Shown here piece after piece: positions 56,474 to 64,000 of a DNA stretch of 64,000 nucleotides (within the stretch, counting starts at the first letter, position 1; every line of letters begins with the position of its first letter). Location: positions 1,922,001-1,986,000 of the forward strand of contig AP026545.1 in assembly GCA_026075535.2 (NCBI GenBank). The letters run 5' to 3'. The notes beneath the pieces were generated by a model, which did no database searches, was not told where the DNA came from, and saw only the letters and a program-made list of their open reading frames with translations. The translations under genes were made by a program, and so were the position numbers. This DNA comes from Tricholoma matsutake. Taxonomy: Eukaryota; Basidiomycota; Agaricomycetes; Agaricales; Tricholomataceae.

Positions 56474-58621
56474 ATGACAGAGCTCAATGCGCCCCCGATG
56501 CTGCGTTACCAATCTACACTTCCCGCTCTCTCTGTACCCACTCTTTCCTCTACTCTCTCTAAATACCTCTCAACAGTCCAGCCTCTACTAACCCAAGCAC
56601 AATTCGCGCACACTCAGCGCGTCACTGCCGACTTTTTGTCGTCCACATTGGCTGCTGAGCTCCAGAATCGTCTCCATGAGCGTGCAGAGCATGTTGAGGG
56701 TAATTGGCTTGGCGAGTGGTGGAACGACGCGATATACATGAGCTGCCGTGACCCCCTCGTCGTCTTTGTTAATTATTTTTTCGTCCATGTCCAGGATCGC
56801 ACCAGGAAAGATGGCACTCAGCGTGCAGCCGAGCTCGTCAAAGCCATGCTGCCGTTCAGAACCATGGTCGAAAAGTATGGTTTTTTATATATTACACGTC
56901 TAATCTGACTTGCTACAGTGGTACACTAGAGCCTGACAAAATACGGGACGCGCCTCTCTGCATGGACTTGTATAAATGGCTGCAAGTGTTTTCTGTTTTA
57001 TCTTTACTTTGAGCTAACCCCTTTCAGTTTCCATTCCTCGCGCCATCCAGCTCTTCTCTTAGACACTTCCCACAAATTCGCATTGACAGATTCCACCAAC
57101 CACCTCATCGTCCTCCGCAAAAATCGTTTCTACCTGGTCCCCCTCTCTTCCCAACCCTCCGCTGCCCAACTCCAAATGTAAGTCCCATAAATACCCCATT
57201 TCCATCTCTAACTCTTCCCAGCCAATTTCAGCGCATCATCTCTCATGCTGGTCCAAAGCCTCACTCAACTCCTCTCGGTGCACTCACCTCTACCGACCGC
57301 GATGCCTGGGCATACGCACGCGAAGCCCTTCTTGCCGCTCACTCTTCAAACTCGGAACTTCTCCGTAAAATAGACAGCGCCATGATCATCCTCTGCCTCG
57401 ATGACACTGCTCCCGTCACACGCGAAGACGCCAGCTGGGCTACCTGGGTAGGCGACGGCCGGAACCGCTGGTTCGATAAACATCAACGTGCGTCTCTACT
57501 TACCCAGCCCAACACGACAGCTACACACTCACCATTCCCCCAGTCATCGTCTACGAGAACGGCCGTTCTGGTTTCCTCTGCGAGCATTCTTGCATGGATG
57601 GTACACAAGTCTTGCGAATGAACGAGTTCGTCATTGGCAGTCTTGCTCTGCACAAGGCGGATCTTGGTCCACCCCTCTCCGACTGTACACCCATTGATCT
57701 CCCCCACCCCGAAGAGCTCGTGTTTATCACAAACGAGCACATACGCACACTCGTTCGCTCAGCCGAAGCTAAATTCGACGCTCTAGTTGCCGACCACGGA
57801 CTACAGGTCTGTATCTCCCCCTCTCCTTCACACATACACACTCACCTTTCACCCAGGTTCTCCACTACGAAGCCTACGGCTCCGTCTACATGAAAACCCA
57901 CAGAGTCTCGCCCGACGCGTGGGTTCAGCTCATCCAACAATTTGCTTTTTTCAAGATGCACGGACGGTTAGGAGCAACGCACGAGAATGCGCAGACGCGG
58001 CGGTTCAAAAAGGGCAGGACAGACGTAGTGAGAACCCTTAGCTCCGAGGTAGCAGAGTGGGTCCGAGCCATGGCTGATCCTTCTATGCACAAGGTACATC
58101 AAGAATCCGCACACATACCTCACCTCTAACACAGCACAGAGCCCAATCCACCTCCGTTCGCTCTTCCTCGCAGCCATCAATCGCCACATGACGTATTCCT
58201 CATGGGCAGTCAACGGCCAAGGCGTTGACAGACACCTCTTTGGGCTCAAAAAGGCCCTCAAACCCGACGAAGAGGTCCCGGAATTGTATAAAGACGAAGC
58301 ATACTCCAAGTCCAGCCATTGGGATATAGTCACAAGTCAGCTGAGTAGTCCGTCGTTTGATGGTTTTGGGTTCGGCGAAAGTGTGTAGTACATCATTTCT
58401 TTAATTTTATTTGCCACTAATGCTCTCTTGTAGACGTGGAGGATGGGTATGGTCTTGCGAACTCTATCGGCACGCACTACATGCACTGGACCATCACGAG
58501 CCGCAAGAACATGCGTCCAGCTGAGATGAAACACTACCTTGCTGAGGCGGCAACGGAGGTGCGGGATATGATGGAAGCTGCCAGAGAGGCGGACTCTGTA
58601 AAGATGGAACCGAGACTTTAA
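56474..58621 (+). CDS. Carnitine O-acetyltransferase, eight exons, 602 aa
   Basis: Moves acetyl groups between CoA and carnitine, linking peroxisomal or cytosolic acetyl-CoA to mitochondria. Exons: 56474-56874, 56919-56981, 57028-57177, 57222-57487, 57544-57806, 57857-58093, 58140-58380, 58434-58621; all junctions keep frame. Family landmarks in order: LPALSVPTLSSTLSKYLSTV, NWLGEWWNDAIYMSCRDPLV, PLCMDLYKWL, HSTPLGALTSTDRDAWA, NRWFDKHQ, the catalytic EHSCMDGTQVLRMNEF (His about 308), and SHWDIVTSQLSS, FDGFGFGE. Length fits the family. The second intron appears to be GC-AG (GCAAGT donor at 56982). The C-terminus PRL is a weak match to a peroxisomal PTS1; no obvious mitochondrial presequence follows the chosen ATG. 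The start at 56474 is the first ATG before the conserved region; an upstream exon is possible. Confidence 0.92.
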
Positions 58622-59488
58622 CTGAAATAAATTCATTAAGTTACTAGTACTTACCTGACGTGGAGTCTCGGAGATGCTAGTTGCTACCTAAGTACCTCAG
58701 CCTGGTGTCGGCGAGGTATGGTTGAGTTACTTACGTAACGTAGTCGATCATATCATATCGTCGTGACCACCTGATTGCATCCGCACAGCCACTTCCCACT
58801 TTCGTCACAGAGCCATTTCAAAGCCACCGGAATATCTCAGGAACCGCTTCTCCGATCGCTTAGAGTTGGCAGGAGACTGGCTTTTGATGGGATCTAGCTC
58901 CTCAAATATTTTGGTGACTTTACGTAATTTATTTCCCAAGATAGCAAAAAATGCAGCTCGAGCCATGGCAACACTAGGCCCATGTTTTGTCCAAAATGGT
59001 TCATTTGTGGCCATTTGTGGCTCTTGCTAGGGTTAGGATCATCAGGCATTGGCAGTTCATCAGAGTGGAGGGAGGTGGAGGAGAGATGCAGCAGCAGTGC
59101 CATAACATAGTTACAGCACTTTGCATAAAGCTTGACAGTTGCTGAAATTTGATAAACATTGGAGTAGTGTGTGTGGGCACACCTACTCCAGGTCACATGA
59201 CCATATAGTCAGTAGACAGTCACATGTACATACAGGCTCAGGCTATCACTATCACTGTCCCTGCCATAGCTATAGGCAGACTCACTACATCTCCATCTTG
59301 GTGATGAGAGCACGATTCGATGCATACATTGCTGCTTAGTCTATCTCTGCTTAGTTCTCTTCTTGTCACTCTTGCTTTCTTTTGTCTCGTGCACCATGTC
59401 ACAATGCATAACTTGCGTCTAGCTCTTTGCTTCCAGCTTTTAGTCTCAAGTCTCTTGTGCCAGCACCCAGAACCTAGTCCACGGAACC
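58622..59488. other. Intergenic and old repeat DNA
   Basis: Host-like up to about 58800, then AT-rich repeat-like sequence. No gene recognised; short frames only. Confidence 0.35.
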
Positions 59489-60010
59489 ATGGAACCAGCC
59501 ACATTTGGCTATATACTGGGCATAACTGCTTTGTTAGCACTCAGTATTCTATTATGTCACCAGAACCAGAACCAGAACCAGCCTATCAGTCTCTTCTTCA
59601 GTCACTACATTACACTCAGCATGCCAGGTCCAGGACAAGGCAAACAAACTCAGAAGAAGAAATGGTGCAACAACGCGCAACTGGACACAAATATTGTGGC
59701 CATGAATGCTGTAATGACAGCATCGAATGTGTCAGCTCCAACTGCAAAAACTGCCATGCCAATGTTGTCGTCACCTAGTAATGACACAGATACATCTAGC
59801 ACCTTGATGATTCCCACTTTAAGCACTATGGATGAAATTGGCCACTTCTGTAACCCCACAACAGCTAAGTCAACTGCCATTGTATGCTATAGCCTACTAT
59901 GGAGCATCATGCTAAAGCTCCTGGAGAATGTGAAGACCAGAGCCTTTGGTGAAGGAAAGGAGGAGGGCTACTATGAGGGATATGAGGATGGAAAGCACTT
60001 GGTGTTATGA
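59489..60010 (+). CDS. Hypothetical protein, 3' end cut near Gypsy-3
   Basis: 173 aa from ATG 59489. A hydrophobic segment follows the start (YILGITALLALSILL, residues about 8-22). The middle is Thr/Ser-rich and the C-terminus reads GEGKEEGYYEGYEDGKHLVL. The stop lies 3 bp before the Gypsy-3 LTR, and the Gly-Tyr-Glu repeat near the end suggests that the natural C-terminus was longer. The family is not recognised; a transposon-associated gene is as likely as a host gene. Confidence 0.4.
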   Translation: MEPATFGYILGITALLALSILLCHQNQNQNQPISLFFSHYITLSMPGPGQGKQTQKKKWCNNAQLDTNIVAMNAVMTASNVSAPTAKTAMPMLSSPSNDTDTSSTLMIPTLSTMDEIGHFCNPTTAKSTAIVCYSLLWSIMLKLLENVKTRAFGEGKEEGYYEGYEDGKHLVL

Positions 60011-60012
60011 TT

Positions 60013-60685
60013 TGTCTACAGGAACCCGCAAGTACAGGCAGTTCATTTTTTCTTATTCGACTTGACTCTCTCCCGATGGAAGACATCGTGACACATGGTG
60101 ACTCCATGCACCCGAACCCACTCTCACATGCACCGTGGTACGACACCCCCTCTACACGAGGTCCGTGACATCAGACGCCTCATGCTATATAGCATGAGGC
60201 TTATCTCTATTGTTCTCTGACATGCTGCACCACAGCACTCTGTGGCATCGGACGCCTCATGCAAGGCATGAGGCCTGTCTTTCTATTGTTCTTTCTATTT
60301 ATATTGGATAACGACCCTACAATCCGATTGGACGATAGACATCTTTGAACCATATATAAGCTGTAGTAATACTGTCTGTATTCCTTAGCTTGACCTAATT
60401 CAAATAATGGTCTTAGACTCAACCAGAACACTCGACAGCTTAGGAAGCCCCTAGCTGTGATAACTCGAACTCGACAGTTGGAAAGCCTCCAACTGTGATA
60501 CATGAACCAACAGTCTACTCAGAAAGCCTCTGAGTATGGATAGCTGTATCGACTTAGGAAGCACCAAGTCCCGAACAGAACCTGATACAGTAAGAAAGCC
60601 TCTTACTGCAAGAACTGATACAGTTGGAAAGCCTCCAACTGCAGCATACGAAGACTAGGCTGAGTTGAGACCTATAGTCTTAACA
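60013..60685 (+). repeat. 5' LTR of Gypsy-3 (about 673 bp)
   Basis: Proposed start TGTCTACAGG; end TCTTAACA. The U3 part has two palindromes, a perfect 24-bp one at 60177-60200 (half-site GCCTCATGCTAT) and a 21-bp one at 60254-60274, both shared in form with Gypsy-2. Likely TATA box TATATAAG at 60353-60360, followed by the hairpin array. Confidence 0.8.
60436..60641 (+). promoter_or_regulatory. Array of six AAGCC-loop hairpins in Gypsy-3 LTR
   Basis: Stems: CAGCT(T)AGG/CCTAGCTG (60436-60457, one bulged T); ACAGTTGGA/TCCAACTGT (60474-60496); TACTCAGA/TCTGAGTA (60516-60536); GACTT(A)GG/CCAAGTC (60551-60570, bulged A, loop AAGCA); CAGTAAGA/TCTTACTG (60588-60608); CAGTTGGA/TCCAACTG (60621-60641). 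The loop is AAGCC in five of six. All lie after the TATA box, in the expected RNA leader (R-U5). Confidence 0.85.
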
Positions 60686-60969
60686 AAAGGTCAAGCTGAT
60701 CTACACCATCCACCTACCTAGGTGCAGACACAACGTCTTTCAGACAAAGCCCAGATAGACCTCCAACCGGAGCATCATCATCAGGAAGAACCCCATGGTA
60801 TAGATACCAGGGTCGACTAGTATGATACTTGGAACCAGCACAGAAGTGGTTCTCAAGGAGAACCAGTGATAAAGAACCCTGATACCTCAATGAAGAGGAT
60901 TTTAGATCCTTCAATAAAGAAGAAACCCCAGAATGAGATCCATTCTCCCTATCCAACGACAACGCCAAC

Positions 60970-61818
60970 ATGTCTACTGAACCCACTGCATCTACCAAGG
61001 AGATTAGAATCCGAACCCCCTTTGACTTCACAGGGGACCAAACGAGAACTGCAAAGTTCTTACAAGAAGTAAAACTCTATTTGAGAGTGAACCACGGAAT
61101 CTATGACACCGATGAAAAGGAAATCATCTTCGCGTTGTCATTTATGAATGGAGGAACTGCCGTGCCCTGGGCACAGACATGGGCAGAGAAGGAAGACCTA
61201 GGAACATGGTCGACCTTCGAAGTGGCGCTCAAAACAGCGTTCACACTGATTGACGAAGCTGGCAGAGCCAGGACAGACATGAAAACATTGAAGCAGGGAC
61301 AGGACCTGGAGGACTACATAGCGCAGTTCCGAATCCTGCGAGAGATGGTGGGAATCAATGATGACACTGCCCTCATCGAGCTCTTCATGGATGGGCTGAA
61401 CCCAAGACTCCTCGAGAGAGTCTTTAACATGGAAACAATCCCCACCACATTAGAAGGGATGATCAACGCCGCCTCCAAGGATGATGGACAATGGAGAAGA
61501 GCAAAAGCCATAGCTGGGAAGGCACAAGAGGCCTTAGCAAGGAAGCTGCCCAACTCCAAATCAAAGGAAGGCCCGCTCGAGATCAACCGACTCTCCAACA
61601 CAGAGAGGATCGAGCACATGAAGAAGGGATTATGCTTCATGTGCCACCAACCAGGACACAGAGCAACCGAACATAAGAAAGGGGAGACAAGGGCCAAGGA
61701 CCGGCCTTTCCCAAAGAACAAAGGCAGAGAAGCCTACTCGAAGATCTGAGCAATCATGAAAGAACTCGATGAAGAAGGAAAGGAGAAAGCTCTCACCTTA
61801 ATAGGGGATGAGGGTTTT
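60970..61818 (+). pseudogene. Gypsy-3 gag, one internal TGA
   Basis: MSTEPTASTKEIRIRTPFDF, core TAKFLQEVKLYLRVNHGIYD and FALSFMNGGTAVPWAQ, knuckle CFMCHQPGHRATEH (CCHH, as in Gypsy-2). TGA at 61747-61749 interrupts; the frame then continues MKELDEEGKEKALTLIGDEG, F to the slippery site. Beyond it the gag frame stays open to a TAG near 61880, because the stop found right after the heptamer in Gypsy-2 is CAA here. Confidence 0.85.
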
Positions 61819-61853
61819 CAAAGAGGTGGCCTGCCTCGATGCCAGGTACCACC
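61812..61853 (+). promoter_or_regulatory. Programmed -1 frameshift site, Gypsy-3 gag-pol
   Basis: Heptamer GGGTTTT at 61812-61818, in gag frame G GGT TTT. After a 6-nt spacer a stem forms: GGTGG+CCTG (61825-61833) with CAGG (61843-61846) and CCACC (61849-61853), a 2-nt bulge (TA) and 9-nt loop. A -1 slip leads into SKRWPASMPGTTELSVCSVL, the start of the protease frame. Layout matches known -1 frameshift signals. Confidence 0.8.
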
Positions 61854-64000
61854 GAACTCTCTGTCTGCTCTGTATTACTAGCCACTTTGAAGAATCAATC
61901 TATGCATTTAGATATCAAAGTGCTAGGAGCAGGCAGAGGGAAAGCCGTCGAAACCAAAGCCCTACTCGACTCAGGAGCAGGAGGAATATTCATGAGCCAC
62001 GAATTCGCAAAAAGTGGCAGATTTGAACTACACCCCCTGGAAAGGACAATCAGGGTCAAGAACATAGATGGAACCCCAAACAAGAAAGGGGAGATCTCCC
62101 ACTACACCAAAGGATTCTTAATGATCAACGGAAGATCGTTCCTGACAACCTTCCTCATTGCAGGATTAGGGAAAGAATCAGTTATCCTGGGTCTGCCATG
62201 GCTCAGAAGAATCAACCCAGTGATCGACTGGAGAATTGGAACCTTTCAATTCCAAATGACCAACCGTACCCACCCAGAATTCTCATTTGGGAAAGGGAAA
62301 ACCCTCATCGGAAGGGTGCGAATGGAGAAATCCGATGACAAACCTCTGGCTTGGCGCCAGAGAACAGTCAAAGAAGAAGGGAAGCCCTTCAAAGAAATGA
62401 CAAGAGAGGAGAAATGGGCATGGGCACAAAAGATGGTCGCCCAAGCAAAAGAAAAGATGGGCATCAAGACAGAGGTGAAAGAAGAAGAGCGACTTATGTG
62501 GCGCTGCATAGCCACTAAAGAACTAGAAAAGCTTGCCCTCAAAAAGAAATGGAGGAACGAGGAACGGCTAACAAAATGCCAGAAAATTGCAGATAAAGCA
62601 AGGCAGATGGGAGAAGCCCTTCGGACTAAGCTGGGAAAGAACACAGTACCCACCAAAATAAGAAAGGCAACCATTGAAGAAGTAGAAGATGAAGAGATTG
62701 TGGTCATGACTCTTCAAGATGCAGAGCCCATTGGGCCACAAGATGAAGAAGACACTGGGAAGGAAAACCCAGCACAGGCAAACCACGAACAGGCAATGGA
62801 ACAGGCAACGGAACAACTGAAAGAGACACCCGAACTAAAGATTGAAGACGACGAGCTACTAGTTGCCTACATCTGAGGAGAACCCGTCATTGGAATATTC
62901 AAACCAGCTAAGACACCGCTGACAGAGGAATATGACGAGCCAAGATACGGATATTCTCGGACGACAAAGACAATCTCTCGGATCGTAAAGGCAAAAGGAT
63001 CACCGCGATATGCTTACGGACAAAATATCTGGATCAGGGCAAAAACATCGGTCTCACAACACCTGACACACAAGAAGGAAGGAGACGCTGAACAGAAGAC
63101 CCTCGACGAGCTACTCCCTGAACAGTACAGGGAGTACCGACAGATATTCGAAAAGGAAGCATCGGAGAGATTCCCAGAATCAAGACCCTGGGATCATGCG
63201 ATTGAACTGAAAACAGACTTTATGGCAAAGGATTGCAGGGTTTACCCATTGTCACTGGCAGAACAAAAGAAACTCAACAAGTTTCTTGATGAAAGCCTGC
63301 AGAAAGGATACATCTGACCATCAAAATCACCCATGGCATCGCCATTCTTCTTCATTGCAAAGAAGGACTCGGATGCGCTACGACCCTGCCAGGATTACAG
63401 GTACTTGAATAATGGAACAATCAAGAACACCTACCTGCTGCCGCTGGTAGGAGACCTGTTGGACAAACTGAGAGGGGTGAAATGGTTTATGAAATTGGAC
63501 ATCCGATGGGGATATCCCAATGTCAGAATCAAGGACGGAGATCAATGGAAAGCAGCCTTCAAGACAAACAGGGGGCTGTTTGAGCCAACGGTGATGTTCT
63601 TCGGATTATGCAACTCACCGGCAACCTTCCAGGCAATGATGAATGAGATATTCCACAACATGATCGGAGAAGGATGGCTCGTGATTTACATGGACGACAT
63701 CCTGATATTCTCCAAGGATCAGAACGAACACCAGGAAAGGACAAAGAGAGTACTGCAAAGGCTGGCAGAGAATAACCTATACCTGAAACCAGAGAAATGC
63801 AAGTTTGACATCCACAAAGTGGAATTCTTGGGTCTGATCATCCGACCCAACGAAATTGCCATGGACGACATGAAACTGGCAGGTATACAGGATTGGCCTA
63901 CCCCAACTAACGTGAAGGCAGTCAGATCCTTCCTAGGGTTTGGGAATTTCTACAGGAAATTCATCGGACATTTCGCAGAGACAAGCAGACCACTTAATGA
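61818..64000 (+). pseudogene. Gypsy-3 pol, protease to RT, cut by window end
   Basis: Protease LLDSGAGGIFMSHEF and VILGLPWLRRINPVIDW keep the active Asp. A long charged helical spacer follows (EKWAWAQKMVAQAKEKMG...). TGA at 62874-62876 and 63316-63318 sit where Gypsy-2 has CGA or CGA-like Arg codons ([15 protein letters not shown]). The RT has [20 protein letters not shown], an intact [10 protein letters not shown] and FLGFGNFYRKFIGHF; RNase H and integrase lie outside. Only two stops over about 730 codons: less decayed than Gypsy-2. Confidence 0.9.

Larger units (their letters stand above)
60013..64000 (+). mobile_element. Gypsy-3, 5' half, runs off the window
   Basis: A relative of Gypsy-2: same gene order, homologous LTR, same frameshift heptamer. 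The 5' LTR, gag, protease and RT are present and the window ends after the RT thumb region. The left flank TGATT (60008-60012) should reappear after the 3' LTR if the insertion is intact. Confidence 0.9.

Overview
The window reads as a transposon-dense piece of a basidiomycete (Agaricomycetes) nuclear genome. Evidence: spliceosomal introns of about 44-62 bp in the host genes, chromodomain Ty3/Gypsy and Ty1/Copia elements with fungal-type gag and pol, DIRS-like reverse transcriptase remnants, and heavy CpG decay inside the transposons (TG in one LTR where the other has CA; CGA arginine codons turned into TGA stops). No rRNA, tRNA or CRISPR array was recognised. A species cannot be named from sequence reading alone.

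Layout. 1-13.5 kb is a graveyard: a fold-back palindrome cut by the window edge, a solo Gypsy LTR, a broken DIRS-like element, a 515-bp LTR-only element (TRIM/SMART type) with a perfect target-site duplication (TSD), a Gypsy integrase scrap, a long-TIR element holding a RecQ helicase scrap, a 125-bp tandem repeat, and an Spt5-like NGN/KOW gene whose 5' end forms a 596-bp near-perfect palindrome with a second copy running the other way. 13.57-21.26 kb is a full-length but dead chromodomain Gypsy element (Gypsy-1) that also carries an antisense zinc-cysteine/coiled-coil gene between pol and the 3' LTR. 22.7-30.4 kb is an island of host sequence with several hypothetical genes, including a 442-aa membrane protein and a multi-exon gene. 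31.1-40.2 kb is a hAT-type MITE (TSD ATTGGGGA) split by a complete Gypsy element (Gypsy-2, TSD GCTGG). 40.4-43.0 kb is a MITE fragment cut by a truncated Gypsy-4. 44.5-52.2 kb is a DIRS-like gag gene split by a Copia element (TSD GAAAC), which is itself split by a second copy of the same MITE (TSD CATATAGT). 52.9-58.6 kb holds a PHD-finger remnant, a 1434-bp TIR element with 6-bp TSD, and an intact eight-exon carnitine acetyltransferase gene. 60.0-64.0 kb is the 5' half of Gypsy-3, a relative of Gypsy-2, running off the window.

Most notable: (1) Gypsy-2 and Gypsy-3 share a programmed -1 frameshift signal at the gag-pol border (heptamer G GGT TTT followed by a stem-loop); (2) the transcribed part of their LTRs holds an array of short hairpins with a constant AAGCC loop but different, still paired stems, which looks like a selected RNA structure; (3) both have a CCHH rather than CCHC gag knuckle, and Gypsy-2 also has two small ORFs after pol (double zinc knuckle; one membrane segment); (4) CpG decay has preferentially removed catalytic aspartates; (5) TSDs let the order of insertion be read directly. 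Only the carnitine acetyltransferase and the genes of the host island look functional; the transposon genes are mostly pseudogenes.
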